Made by a program: the position numbers and the translations under genes. From Sclerurus mexicanus (lineage: Eukaryota > Chordata > Aves > Passeriformes > Furnariidae): a stretch of DNA of 64,000 nucleotides. The notes below the pieces were generated by a model. It was not told where the DNA came from. It did not search any database and worked only from the letters and a program-made list of their open reading frames with translations. The stretch lies in the NCBI GenBank assembly GCA_013396755.1, contig VWZF01004054.1, positions 1,057,230 to 1,121,229 on the forward strand, given 5' to 3'. Every line of letters begins with the position of its first letter. Position 1 is the stretch's first letter. Positions 34,801 to 48,462 of this stretch are shown one piece after another.

Positions 34801-37800
34801 GTAGAAAATCCCAACAAATGTATTGCAGAAGCAGGTTCCTGACAAGTTGCTCATTAAAACCCTTTAAACTTCTTCCAAATCATCTATTATTGATTATTGC
34901 TGCCCATTCTAATAAATAACCTGATGCTACTGCAGCTTCCCCTGATGAGCTCAGCTTTGTATTGCACTCTTGAAAACATACAGGGACTGAAGGATGAAAA
35001 AGGTGAACACACTAGAAAATAACCTCAGGGAAGGAAGGCAATAGAGGAATATTCTTCTATCCTGGGGGGTGGAAGAGCCTGTCAAAGAGCAAATCATTCT
35101 TGGGGAGGGAGGAGGAATTGAACTGACAGAAAGGGAGCACCTGAACCTTGGTATCTTCCAGCATTAATGTGGGGGAGATTTTTCCTAATCATTGATGTCA
35201 AGACTGTTCCCAGGATGCCCGAGATCGTGTTTCAGCAGCAGATAGGAGGTATGAAGACAACTGTTAAATTGGAAGGCCAAAAAGAAAACCCACAAGTGTT
35301 TTTTTCAGGGGCAATGGCTCTGGCACAAACCTTTGACTACACGAACACAAAGTAGAGCTGGACCTTCGGCCTTCCCAGAGCCCCTGAACATCTGTCCCAA
35401 GACATTCTTACTTGGAAAAAAACCTCAAACCAAACCAACCAACAAGCCAACCTCCCCAAATCAGGACTGGCTACAGACATTGGCAAGAGAGGCTGAAAAT
35501 TTGCCATTTCTGTCCCCCTGCACCTGGTGCTCTACAGAGACCCACTGTGGTCCCACCACACTGACCCCAGAGAAGGGTTTCCCCTCCAGAGCTGCAGCCC
35601 TGTCCAGGGATGGTGCTCTGGCCCCATCATAACCTTCCCCAAGGACAAACGTGACACAAAGGGAGCAAAACCAGCTCCCCCAAGCAGCCTTGTTGAGGTG
35701 GGGGTGACACTGGTCTCTGGTGAGGTGCTACCACAGTGTTTTTAATCTTACATGGTACTAATTCGGATGTTGATTTCCCACCACGCAGTTCAAACATATT
35801 TCCACCTTAACTGGTAAAACTCAGTCCCCACACCCCAAAGAGAGGTGCAGCATTTGCAACCAAGCTCATAATTTTGAGGCTGCAATTGCTTGTTAAACCA
35901 AAAAGATGTGAGACTGAGAGCAATATGTTAAACTTAATAACATGGACATTCATTCCCTGAAGAGTTACGGGATATATCTCTTCCACCAGCTAAGTAAAGG
36001 TAATGCTCCTCCAGCCCCGTAAGAGACAGGCAGGCACTGAATAGTTTGCATTTCTTACTGACTCGGTTTAAAATGTGAGCAGAAACAATGGTTTTCTAAT
36101 TAAGAAGAGAGCAGATATTGCACTGACCACCAAGAGCTGGCTCCAGGAGAGGTTTAGGACCTCCCAGGTTTGGTTGGGCGCATCAGGGGAGGACCACTGG
36201 CCCCTCACTTCAGAGGGAAGTTGAGAGGCAGCTCCATGTACTGCAATTCCCAGGGGTAGAGCTGTCAGAAATCAGAGAGCTGCTGGCAAAGCCTTAGGCC
36301 TGAGTGCCCAGGTCTGGTTTGTGTGTCACCAGGTCCTTTTCTGTCTTTGCACAACAAATCCTGGACTCCGTCCTTGCTCACAGTTCTTCCAGGAGAACCA
36401 CACTGTGAACTTTTCCCTAAGATTCCAGAGAAAACATGTGGTGGGAATACCAGTTTTTCCAATGGGATAAAAGTGCCAGCTTCCTCAGAGACTCAGTAAA
36501 TAAACCCTCCAGCCCAGGCACCTCTATTCACAGCTAACAGCTGATCAGGGGTTTTGGGAAATAACCTCAATGAAATAGAGTCTGCAGTCCTCCCAAACTT
36601 CACATTTTCCTATATGGGGTCCTACATCCACAGCCATCATACAAAGCATTTCAGGTGCTGGAATATCCAGCTTAAGATAAATAAAAAAGTCACAGATTTG
36701 CCTTCTCCCATGGGAAGAGCTGTAACCCCTCAGCTGGCTCCAGGGGAGCTGAAACATTTTTTCCTATTGCCCAGATCATGCTTAGATCTATCAGCCCTCT
36801 CTCATGGGTCTGATCCCACCTCGAGCCAGGACTTCACGTTGTACCCTTTCCCTCGGCATTGCATTATTCCCTGCGGTCCATCAGCCAAAAGCAACGCCAG
36901 AGAGGAGCACCAAAGCTCAAAGCCACAGCAGGGACCTCTTGCAAAAAGGTCAGCAGCCCTTGCCAGGCAGAGCCAGTTTGTGAGTGCTGTGGCCACAGTG
37001 TCTTACAGAAACAGCAATGAAAACCACAGAGGAAAAGAGGAGCAGAAGAGCCATTAAGCATATGTTGGGCACAAGCTCATAAACACATAAACAACAACAG
37101 TTGCTGGTTAACCACGGGCGAGAACTTCCTACAGGCTGCAGGTACGAGGCACAAATTGACAGTAATCAGGTTTAATGGGTTTGCTTTACAGTCTCACCGG
37201 TTTGCATGTTTTATTATTTTCTGCAAAATTAACCAGTAAAATAAAGTCTCTCTCTACTTGCAAGTCTGCTGGGGTGGGAGAGTCCCAGATGTTGGAAGAG
37301 TCATAGACAACAGAGATCCCCGAGGACTGGGAATTTTTCTGCTGTCGTAACACCGAGGCCTCAGGCAGATTGTGACAAGGAGGAAACTCAGATCCAGCCC
37401 AGAAGTTACAGCAAACAAAAGTTCTCAAGTCCAAGGAAATAAAGTCAAACTTTAATTTTCATTCAGATGGAAAGCCCTTTGCACTTATTTTATGAGTATC
37501 TGTTGCTGAGTTCTGCCAACTGAGTGCACTTGGAATCAGAAAAGTGACATGACTTACCTGTTTCCAGGAACCAAGGCCAGGTCTCAGGTAGGTCCTTGCT
37601 CCAGGCCAAGCCCAACAACCAACAATGGTGGAGAGCACCCAAGCAGCCCCTCTGCCAGAGCAGAAGAACCTTTCCCACCTCCCCTCCCAGCTGCTCTGCC
37701 CTTTGCTGCCTGATTGCCCCCAGGAACCTCACACAGCCACGTGTGGGGAATTAATTACCTGCTCCTTAAAGACTCCTGATTAACATTTCCATCACACACT

Positions 37801-38578
37801 AACGAGACACCTCCTGGCTTCAATCTGCTTTCCCCCATTATGGCTTTCTGGAGACAAACTTTATAAGTTTATGAGAAACATTAAATGCACAATTGTCTAA
37901 CCACAATTTATAGCTGTCCTGACTCCAGGGTGTTTATGTGAAGACTGAATTTGTTAGAGTATGAAATCTGGAATGGGCTTCTTAGAGCCCACAGCTGTTT
38001 CTTGGGTCACTTTGGAGGCTGTCATCACCAAAAAACACAGCAACCAAACCCAGAGCTGTGGGTTGAAGCACCTGAGCCTGCAGAGAACGGAGGGGAAAGT
38101 CCACCTCAAAAAGAAATGGCAATGAAGCAATACCCCCAGGGCTTCCAACAGAGCACAAGGTGATCCAGCTACTAATTGTGCCTCTAATAGAGAGCGATTA
38201 TTGAGGGAAAGAAAATTAGAATTGTCGTTGTGGGAAACAGACTTAAAAATGAGAGAGAAAAATAATAAACAAAGGTGTTTGAGTAATACTTTTAAAGATC
38301 CAAAGGAAGGTGGACACCTGGAATATTTCTTCCATTTAGTGGACAGGGAAGATTCCAAGGTTGGAGTGAAATGTCTCGACTCCCATGCAGGGCTTTGCAG
38401 TTGCAGTCACTGCAATGCCTACGAGCCCTCACGTTCTGCACATACATTCAGCAGCCCCAGTCTCCCTCCAATACATAATACAATAAATACACGAGGAGCT
38501 TGTTGTAATAAATACAACACTACTGCAAATGAAATAATAATTAGAAGCATAATTCAGGCAAATTTTAGTTAATACCTG
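31862..38578. other. Intergenic, no gene recognised
   Basis: Mixed composition. A CT-rich run (CTCCTCTTCCTCCTCCTCCC) lies near 32977-32997. AT-rich pieces near 34200-34430 and 34680-34990 might be noncoding elements, but no specific site is called. No repeat family is recognised. Confidence 0.55.
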
Positions 38579-38595
38579 TTTACTAGGAGGCGCTA
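38579..38595 (+). promoter_or_regulatory. Candidate CTCF-like site (weaker)
   Basis: TTTACTAGGAGGCGCTA aligns with the CTCF consensus ending CCACYAGGGGGCGCTA, matching through ACTAGG-AGGCGCTA but with TT in place of the strongly preferred CC. It has the same orientation as the better site at 19336. Confidence 0.35.
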
Positions 38596-41500
38596 ATCTC
38601 CCAAATAAATGTCCTAAGTATACAAAATGTGCCTCCATGCTCCCAACTTCCCTCTGTCAAAACCCGTTCACCCGCTAATTGGAATTTAACAAATGGGTCC
38701 GTTCTTTGGAGCGGGTTGGCAATAGCTACACCAGCTTTTGGAAACTCCGTGCTGCCAAGTCGAACAGTTTAGCACCTCTCTGGCGAGAGCTGGTGAGAGC
38801 AAAGCAATCCATCCCCCCTGCCCTCCTTGGGCCGGGTTGGGATCCATCACCCCAGCGCTCCCGCTAATGCGAGTCGATACGGCTAAAAAATGCTGACAAC
38901 TCTATTTCATCCCTCCTTGGCTGATTCCCAGTGCGTGTCCTCTCCCAGCCAGCACGTTTGCTCCCTGCCAGGCCAGGGAACCGGGTAGGCGCAGGGGCAC
39001 CTGCAGGGTGGAGGGGACCAGGGGCAGTGTGGCCACATGCATGTTGGCTGGAGAAGGGGCTCCTCTGCCCGTTCCCTGGATGAAGTGCCAGCGTGCTGAA
39101 CTCCTGTCGGGGCTCTGAGTGGCTCAGCCTTCGTGCCTGAGCTTCGTAGTGGCTCTGGGAATTGCTTACAAATTTGGAGTAACAGGCAGTAGAGGGGAAA
39201 ATTGTTTATTTGTACTAGAGTGGAGCCCAGAGGTCCCAGTGGAGATCAGGGCTCGCCTGCTCCTGGCGCCGGAGACGTGCACAGTGCAAGGCTGTGCCTG
39301 CTCTGTCCCACACTGACAGGCCAGGCAAGGGCAGGGGACAAGGACAAGGGCATTTTTTACTCTGGTTGCAGTAGGGGAAGGGAGTCAAGCCTACGAGACT
39401 CACTTAGATGCAGAGATAGCCTGTGGCAGGCAGGGAAGCAGCTCTTCCAAGTCCCAGCACGGTATTCACACCTCCAAATTATTCAAGTCCTCAGTGTAGC
39501 AGTGCTGAGCCAACAGAAACGAGCTGCAGCCTTTGCCTAGGACTTGACCCTTGTTCTCCAGAGAAAAGATTAAAATGAGTAGCAAAAGCTCACTTTTCCT
39601 TCCCCTTTACATGTGGCCGCGGAGGCTGAGGAGCCTTGCCCTGGCTGGAGATGAGCACACAGAATGTTGATGGCACCAGAAGAAGGCTGTGCTTGCAGAG
39701 GTACATCCTTCCCAGTGAGGAGAGAAAAGGAGGCCCTACAGGAGCTCCCCAAAGCTCCTGGGTCATGCAGACCCCATGGGGCAATCAGGGGAAAAGTCAA
39801 TCATCTTTATCTTCCACTCTCAATACCGGGAAGCCTCCCAAGACCCTCAGGTTGGAGGGGAAGCAGGCTGCGCCACAGGGAAAGTCTTCAGACTGAGTGG
39901 CAGGTGTCCACAAGCAATTCCCACCACTGGAGCTGGACCCAGGAGCACCTGTCAGCCCCTGATGGAGTAGAAGCACAAACCACCACCAGCGGTGACAGCC
40001 CAGGGATCGATCTGGCCCTAAGGAGACACCAGAGAGAAAAGTGCAGAGCATTTGCCTACATGGACCATAATTCTGCAGCTCCAGGCTGTGCGTTCACTGT
40101 GCAGTCATTTCTCCCTCCATCACTGGGGTCATGTGCAGTAAGGAATTTTATCCTGCAGGGCTGCCAGCCTTTTAATCCAAGCCATTCATTTTCTCCTTGG
40201 AATTCATCTTCTGGACCAGAACACACTGACTGTGAGCCTGCATTTGTGATAAAGACCATGAGACATAAATATTTTACTCTGGTAATGAGATATTTAGCAT
40301 TGATATAGAGCTCAAAGCCCAGTGCAATTCCAGCTTTGTTAATTATAATGAACTATTGTAGGGCTCGACTTCATCTGCGCCTTGTAAATCTTGCAATGCT
40401 GGTGTGATGTGCTGGTGGCTCCTTTCCAGGATGAGGCTGGAGCTGAGCCTGGTGAGTGTTTAATCAGATGTTTGGGCCCACTATAAGAGCAGTTAATGGT
40501 GTGAATGGTGTGTGGGCTGTGTGATGCTGCTGCCTGGCTCCCTTCTGGAGACGAAGGGATGGTTCTGTGCACAGAGCCTGGGTATGACTGTGGAAATCCA
40601 TCGTTTCACTCCCTGTGTTCTCAGGCTGGGACTGAAGCTGCTAACCATGAGGATTGTCTTCTGCTCCCTGAACTGCCATGACTAGTAGGACAGCAAACCA
40701 GCTTTGCTCATGTAACTTCACCTCTGGAAGAGAATATGGACCTCGGTCACATTTTTAGAAGGCCTTTGGACACCTCCCGTCAGCTGCCTGCTCTTGAGGT
40801 GGCAATAAAACGCGAGAGCCTTGTCACTCCTCCCAGAGCCTGGGTGGACAGCTCTGTCCCCATGCCCTATGCCTGCATCTGACACAGCCCATCCCGGTTT
40901 TGGGAAGCTTAAAACTCATATTCATTGACAGCGTGTTGATGCAAAATACCTACATTCAGAGCAAAGCTCACCTAAACCCCCCCCGATTTATGCTGACACC
41001 AGGCTGAGGCTGGGAGGTGAAACATCCCCCTGCACAGAGAAGGGACTGCTCTCTTCCTTTCACTGCCTGCTGAGAAGGAAGGCTCTGGTAAGACACAATC
41101 CTTCTCACACTGGATAACACCCCTGAAGGGGAGGTGGCTGGTGTAACCCCTTCTCCTTCCTTCCCTACGTGCCTGGGAATACCCACCAGCTGTTTTGCTT
41201 GTCCCTGTGTCCTTTGGGGGAAACGCCTCTCTTGGTCCTGTGGGGACGTGGGCAGGACCTGCTCTACTGCCCCAGCCAAAAATCCTGCACAGTTTTGTAT
41301 CCTGAGCAATACTGAGCCTTTAGAGTTCCATTTTAGTGCCCAAAACACCCAGAATCAGGCCCTTTGCCCTGAAATGTTTGTAGAACACGGGAGAGGAGAA
41401 CACACTTTGGAGTTGATTTGATGCTGAGAATTGACATACCTCTGCCCAAACAGGCTATATCCAGCACGGATCAGGCACTGGATAAATCCTGTCTCTGCTG

Positions 41501-42650
41501 AAGCACCTGGAATTGGAAGATATCAATGGCAGGAACAGCATCAAGTTAAAAATGTGATGGAGTGTGAAGCTGGTGTTGGGAACTGCCATGTGGGAATGGC
41601 ACAGTTCTGCCTTTGTTTAGAATTAGTGGATACTTGAAAAAGTAGCTTAACATTTTGTCAGATGCTAAGCATAAATCTGGATAATAATTCACGCTACACT
41701 AGGCTCTTTATAACAGTAGTTTGCTAAAACAAATTGAATTCAAACCTATATTCATTTACTAACTTAATGCTTGACATATCTGTGAATAATTTTTCATAGC
41801 CTAAAAAAAAAAAATTCTAGGCACAGGCTTAGTTGGAAAAGGGCCAGGAGATCTAAAATTAATGTACATTAAAGCATAACTGGTACTCTAAGAGCATTTG
41901 TTATATGCAACAATAACTGCTTTAAGCCTTTTTCTTATTTTATTTTTTTTGAGAGATGATTGTGGGAAGGCTAAAAGAACTTTAGATCTGAAAATCCCAG
42001 GGTAGAATGACAAATCAGAGCTTCTTATATTTCAAAATGATGTTATGTGAATTTGGGAGGAGGGAAAGACCCAAACAATTTGGCCCTTAGAAGATGAAGG
42101 GTTATTAATGGAACAACTTAAAGAAAAAGTTTGCCTTTTTCCTCTTAAATAGTTGCTGGGGATGGAGAGAATAAAACTTCTTTGCTTTTGAAGATGTGTT
42201 GAAACATCTCCACTCTCTCCCCATCTCTCCCTCACTTGAAAGCAAAAAGAACATTCGTCCAGTTTTACGCATTACATTCCAGAACTGAAGTGCTTCCAGT
42301 TTTATTTCCTTTTAACAGTAACAGGCAAAAAACCTGCCAGGTTCTGTAAAAGCAAGGTCTCGCTTCCACGCCACGGAAGCCGTGGTGGCAGTCCTGGAAC
42401 AACCATCTCAGGTGAGGTGTGACGTGCATCCTTCTGCTTCGCGAGAACCGGCCCTTGCTGTGCCCTGCTGCGCTGACAGGAGCATTTGGACGGGAACTGG
42501 GTCATTTATCAGGGCCACCCGGAGCAAGAAGGATGGGAGACACCCAGCAGTGCTTCGTTTTATGTGGCTGCCTCCTGCGAAGACTCATATTTCAGGAAGG
42601 CAGAGCTCTCCTCTCACACCATCCAGAGCTGCCTTACATTTCACCTCTGT
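38596..42650. other. Intergenic, no gene recognised
   Basis: A candidate noncoding element spans about 40080-40390, with TTTAATCCAAGCC, GATAAAGACCATG, AATGAGATATTTAGC and GTTAATTATAATG. The plus ORF at 39664-40308 (214 codons) is without domains and runs into that AT-rich element. Nothing else is recognised. Confidence 0.5.
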
Positions 42651-42654
42651 GTTG

Positions 42655-43130
42655 TCCCCTCCAATGCACATTAATATTAATTTCTTCTCCTCCCCCATCC
42701 CGACAATTATTTACTTACAGAGGATTTACTGTGGCACTTCAGCTGAAGGCAATGCGTATAAGCCCCACTTCTGCTGTACGAGAATTAATTTTTAGCATTC
42801 TTAATTTATTACCAATTAATTTATTCTAAATTATAGGAGAGACGACCCGCTGTAGATAACTGTTTCTTTCTAATGCCTTCCTAGAAAATCTCTCATTAAT
42901 GAGCCCATTAATTTGATGGTGGCAGGGGCAAATCATCCAGAGAAACCCTTCAGCTGCAATCTGTGTGTCCCGCCTCGTATTCTTGAGAACATGGCAAGAA
43001 GAAAGCTGGGTTTGTTTGCAATAAATGCTGGTATAAAATATGCCTGTATATGTATGTATGCAAATAGCCTGATCTAGCATCATTAAACCTCTTAAGGAAA
43101 TATGAAGTTTTGAAGCCATTTCCCACTTTA
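42655..43130. promoter_or_regulatory. Candidate conserved noncoding element rich in homeodomain cores
   Basis: Dense TAAT-type sites: ACATTAATATTAATTTC, GAGAATTAATTTTTAGC, CCAATTAATTTATTC, TCTCATTAATGAGCCC and CCATTAATTTGATGG within some 300 bp. TCTCATTAATGAG is nearly palindromic. Enhancer-like by motif density; conservation untested. Confidence 0.4.
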
Positions 43131-46100
43131 GAGCTCAGGCAATGACTGGAGCATCTGCATTAAATGTTTAATGTTCAGCGGAAGTGCAAATCACCATTTA
43201 ATTAACTCCTTCCATAAAATATGATAGTTTAGTGAAGTGAACACAGATGAATTATCATTATTCAGGAGGATGCTGAATGCATTGGTGAATACCAGACTTT
43301 GCAGAGCTGACAACAGTGGATCAGGAGGTTCCTGGTACCTAAAACAGAGTGGGGGTTTTTTTTCAAGGGACCGTTTATTATTCATGAAACTGCATTTTCC
43401 CACAGCAGTCACCGTTATCAGACTCAGGCACGTGAACGCACAATTAAAAGCAAAATAACTACTGCCAACAGCTGGCAAAAATAACTTCCTTGAGCAACCC
43501 TTCATTAGCTTCTGAGCTGGAGCCTCTGCAAAGCCACTGTTTGATGCTGAGAATGAGTGTCACCGATGCTCTCATGAGGGGAAGGCACTGCCTGTGGGGA
43601 TCATCTGATTCATGTCACTGCGGCGGGATGTGGGACAAGCCACCCTCGGCTTCCCCCCAGAGGGCTCTGCTGCAGGCCCTCCAAGAGGCATCACATGGAG
43701 AGGAAAGGCTAGAGGCCAGCACACGGAAAGCTGAGCAGAATTCCCTCCTGGTGCCTGCAAAACATTGGGTCGCTGCATCAGGGAGAGCATAAACTGCAAA
43801 CTTGGACCCTCTGTGTGGAAGCCCTGGGAAGAACCCTTGGGGTGGTGGTGAGCTGGGATACAGAAATGGAAAGCAGGGGCTTTGCCACTGGATGCTCTGG
43901 AGCTGCCTGTGTTTGCTGTCTCCCATGAGAACTGTCCCAGCCTGTGCTCAGGAGGGGTCAGAGGTGCCTCCTGCCCTCCGAGCACTGCAAAGTCATTGCA
44001 TTTCTCTGCTTGAAGTGCCCCTGTCCCTCCACGTTCTCAAAAGCCAGAGGGTGTTCTACACTCTCACCAATTTCTTGCTCAGAGACTCCAATTTTGTGGA
44101 ATTCTATTCATCCCCCAAGCCATCTGGAAAGGATTAGCGACTTTGAATGGATTAATTTTATCTGACTATTGCCATCCGCCACTATGCCACTCATCTATGT
44201 GCTTCTACAGCCCATGAGATGAGGACAAGTCCATTGAGCAGTCTTAGACATATCTCATGGTGAGTCACCCCCTTGAAATACCTTTCCCTCTCTCTGCTGA
44301 TTATAAATGGAGCCTTGATGCTCACTTTCTTTGGAACAGTTATTTATTTTTTAAAAAATGCTACTGCTGTAGTACACACTGCCAAACAGCCAGGCCAGAC
44401 GGGGCTGTGTCTGGTCTCTGGGGACTGCAGAACCTTTCCCACAGTATGTCAGTTTATAAGGCAGCACAAACATGAGCTAGTTCAGAGAGTGTCCCTGTGG
44501 AATAATGATCAAAACAGAAGGGAAAAAACCCTGTGCGAAGATGACCCGAGGCAGTTCTGATTGTTTGAGGAATGAAGAGTAATGAAGCCAAATGTTTCAA
44601 AGTTGGAGTTCTCCTATTTTACTTTTACTCTTCCACTAACAATGATCCTGCACTTCATCTCTCAGGTTCTGATCTAACAGTGCTTCTGCTTGCTGAAATC
44701 TTGTTTTCCCTTTTGATAGATGTTGCCTTGAAACAACCCTTCTCAATATAAAAACACATTCCATTTGAGCAGTCACTGAAACTGCCTTAATGTCTCCACT
44801 CTTCACTTGAAGAAAAACCCCAGCCCAGTGAGGTGCTGCTCTGCTTACAGAGAAGTAAATACATCTGTGTCAAACCCAGCTTAATTTAATGTCACTTCAG
44901 CAATCATTTAGCCCCGGTTGGCTGTCAGAAACCATCGCCTTTGCCTTGAATGTTTGCCAGTAACTTCCCATCGATAACTTCCTAATGTGTAACGACCCCA
45001 TGCTTTTCACCAGCACCCCCTGAGGTCCCTCCTGTGGCTCCTGGCGATGCCCACCAAAGTGGGGTCACAGCTGGCACACTGAGAACTGGGACTGACCTCT
45101 CAAGGCCGTTTTTCATCCTGTGAGCTGCTGACGTTCTCACACGTGCAGACATATCTGTCCCCTGCTTCTGGCTGGAGGGGATGTCACCGAGTTGCCCTTC
45201 GCCATCTCCAGCTGGGTTGTTTAATGTGAAGTTAGAGATGGTTCCTACTGCAAAAAGACACATGGGGGTACAAAATCAGGTTTTTTTCTCGGTTTGTAAA
45301 CAGGGACAGATTGAAACAGTGTTCTACACCCAGAAGATGAAGTGTCACAACACACGGGGGCTGCAGTGCTTAGATAGGAGTGTCCAAGAGAACCCTGGAT
45401 GAAGTTCCTAGAGGCACACGAGGCACAGGGACAGTTGGCTGCTTGTAGAAGGGATTTCCAGCCCGCAGCATGCCAAACCAGCTTCCTACTGCCCAGCTCA
45501 GCCAGGTGAAAATACCAAAATTCAACCAAGTGCAAGTCAGGGACATCCTGGCACAGCAAGTCCACGCTGACCATGACCACCAGAACGAAGGGTGTGAATT
45601 TGCTACAAGTACAGAGGGAACAGTATGTTTTTCAGTCCTCACCTGCTTCAGAGGAGCTCTGAAGATGCCAAAAATGCAATTGCCTGAAGAGAGCATGCGA
45701 GTGTTTTTGCAGGTGGCAGTTTATCAATCGATCATCTCTTTCATCAACAGCTTTTCATTCCTTGTTCCCATCAATAGGGACATCTCTGAAGGTTCGTTCT
45801 GATCAGGACAGACTAATTGGTACTAGAAAGTTCAGTGTTTGAAGATGGTATGATTAGGGAAATGTACAAATTCAATTTCTTTCAAACAGATTCAATTCTA
45901 ATCTAATCAGAGAGATAGAAAACTCCAGTGTAATAATGGCAAAGAAAATGACTTTGTTTCAGGCCATTTAAATGTCCCTTACTGCAAACACTCCAACAGA
46001 AAAGGCTGAGTTTAGAGTCAGAGATGAGGTATTTGCTTTGAATTCAACAGCAAATGGGCCATTTTCTGTGCCTAAATTAAGATTCTCTCTTTTTGAGAGA

Positions 46101-47264
46101 GAGAGACAGGCACCATCTAAGTCAAATGAGCATTTGTGACATTTAATAAAGCAATTATATCTAAAGGCTAGGGGCTTCAGCTAGAATAGACTGGCTAATG
46201 TTGCCTGGGAAGAGTCTCTCAATAAAGGAAGATGCTTCTCTGCAGGCTTCCAGTGACCTTGAACACAGTCAAATTGCTACTGGAGCCCATCTTCCATCAG
46301 TGTCTCATCACAACACTCCTCAGCTCTGGCTGCAGATACTTCCACACTCAAAACAAGTGTGTTGTCTCGAGCTGCTGTGCAGCCAGGGTCAGCTGAGCAG
46401 TTCTTCTTCTTTGTACATTTTAAAGTGAGTTGTCTGCTTCTGAGAGGTTCTTGATTGACAGTTCTGGAGGCAAAAGTCCTCAATTTAGGAAGAAAACAGC
46501 AGCAAAATTGTTACAATATGAGCTTTAGTTCTGTTCCAGTGCTTTGTTGGGGCTCGGGTTTGGGCTGAATGGAGCAAATCTAAGTATGAGAAATATTTTC
46601 CTTTATGTCCTGGCCTATCCACATGCCAAAAATTTGGCTAATAGGAAACTTGCTGTTTTTGTGGGTGACATTGAGGTTTAATTTCAACCTAGCTGTTATA
46701 TCAGCTGAGGCTTTAGTAAAAAAGGATCAATTCTCCATTCTCTTTCCAACTGGCCAACCACAGTGACCCAGCTGTGAGAAGTTCAGTGCTTTTTCTCTGC
46801 TCCTCTTGGGCCAGACCAAGCTCCAAAGCTGGGGAACATCCAGCGAATGAGGGAAGGCCAACTTGCTCAGACAACTGCAAGGACAAAAGGATGAAGCCAT
46901 TGAAGTGTTTAGATGGCACGCGCCACGAGAAAGTGGCCCTTGCATGAAAACCCTCCTTTTGGCAAGTGGCAGCCAAACTCTAAAACTGATAAAGAGAGAC
47001 AGGAATTTGGAATAATGTCAGAGATTTCATAGGAACTGCCCCAGATTTATCCCAGTGCACTACAGGGTCCTAATCCTGAACTCATCCAATGAGTCTCCAG
47101 CTGTGTGAGATTTTGGGAGCTTCAGTTTGTGCTGAAGGAGTAAATGCTGTTTCCACCAAACTGAATCGGAATTTTCTTCAAACATATCCTGATTCGGTGC
47201 CATGAAAAAGCCCCTTTCAATCAGAGGGCAATTTAAATCAATAAATACCACAGTCTTTTAGTGA
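43131..47264. other. Intergenic, no gene recognised
   Basis: Short open frames without domains. AT-rich stretches near 43180-43280 and 45790-46180 may belong to noncoding elements. A short GA run (GAGAGAGAGAGA) is at about 46096-46107. No mobile element is recognised. Confidence 0.55.
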
Positions 47265-47990
47265 CACTAAAAATCATTTCAGAAGAGAAAGTGAACCAGC
47301 ACCAGAAGTCTCTTAAATGTAATGACTTATGAATGAAACTAGATAATCCTTGCATTTGACATAATCATCTATGTTTTGTTCCATTCAATTATTTGTTAAT
47401 AAACATAGACCTCACTATTGTAATTTAATATTCTCAAACTATAGATTAAGGTAGGGGCTACCTGTCTTTTAAGGCATTAAATGATTTGGGGTTTAGTTAT
47501 AGAGTATTTTATTACCCCAATAATACCATTTTCAGGACAGGTTTTCATAAGCTTCATTTGCATGTTGATTTTTTATAGTAATTATCAGTAAAAGGTCAAA
47601 TATTTGCTTTATCTATATAATTCAATTTTAGAAATGCCTTTGGGATTCAAATTAACTCCCTTGTAATATCTTCATTGAAAGAGAAGATTAATTATGCTTA
47701 CAAGAAACCTAATTTGGCTTATCAGACCTTTAATGTTACAGGGATCGTTAATGCATTTAAATTTAGGATTAGTAGAGTGATCCGGTTCCATTATTTTTGT
47801 GACTTTAATATTTGTCATTATTTTTATGCATACAGTTTCTTTTCCCTAAAGTGAAATTATAATGTCTATTATAAAGGAAATAAACATTATATATTGACCT
47901 TAGTAATTACGCTTCTGCTTTTTAAGAGTGCATTAAAAGATGTATTTGTGACTTACATATAAATTCAGCATTCGTACATTAAGTGGGCTC
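47265..47990. promoter_or_regulatory. Candidate conserved noncoding element (about 0.7 kb, very AT-rich)
   Basis: The longest uniformly AT-rich, repeat-free block in the window. It contains GTTAATAAACATAG (forkhead-like), AGTAATTATCAGT, AGATTAATTATGC, GTTAATGCATTTAAATTTAG and AGTAATTACGC. It ends abruptly at a GC-rich boundary near 47990, and no ORF of note crosses it. This is typical of developmental enhancers in gene deserts, but only composition and motifs support it. Confidence 0.45.
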
Positions 47991-48184
47991 CGGATGATAA
48001 CACTGCCAGATTCATCCTTGGAGGAGGGTTTGGGAGTGTCAGCAGGGGGATTCATGGCACTGCTGCCACAGGGAGCCCCAGAAGGAAGAACTGAGCTCCA
48101 GCCCCACCTCACCCATCCTTCCCCATCACCTGCATCCCGGGCACGAGCTGCCCTTGGGCCTCTGGGGATGCTCCCTCTTCAGTT

Positions 48185-48462
48185 CATGGAATCACAGAGT
48201 GGTCTGAGTCGGAAGAGACCTTAAAGATCATCCAGTCCCACCCCCTGCCATGGGCAGGGACACCTTCCACCAGCCCAGGTTGCTCCAAGCCCCGTCCAAC
48301 CTGGCCTTGGACACTTCCAGGGATGGGGCAGCCACAGCTTCTCTGGGCACGTTGTGCCAGGTCCTGCCCACCCTCCCACGGAGGAATTTCTTCCTAATAT
48401 CTCATCTAAACTTAGTCTCTGTCAGTTCGGAGCCATTCACCCACGCCCTGACTTTGTTTGGT
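48185..48462 (-). mobile_element. CR1 LINE, 3' fragment, antisense
   Basis: It starts on the plus strand with CATGGAATCACAGAGTGG and passes GACCTTAAAGATCATCCAGT, CATGGGCAGGGACACCTTCC, AACCTGGCCTTGGACACTTC and GAGGAATTTCTTCCTAATAT. The plus ORFs at 48250-48483 and 48354-48839 begin inside it. Confidence 0.93.

Noticed and set aside
39664..40308. 214-codon plus-strand ORF
   Set aside because: No domain, and it runs into AT-rich DNA that looks regulatory rather than coding.
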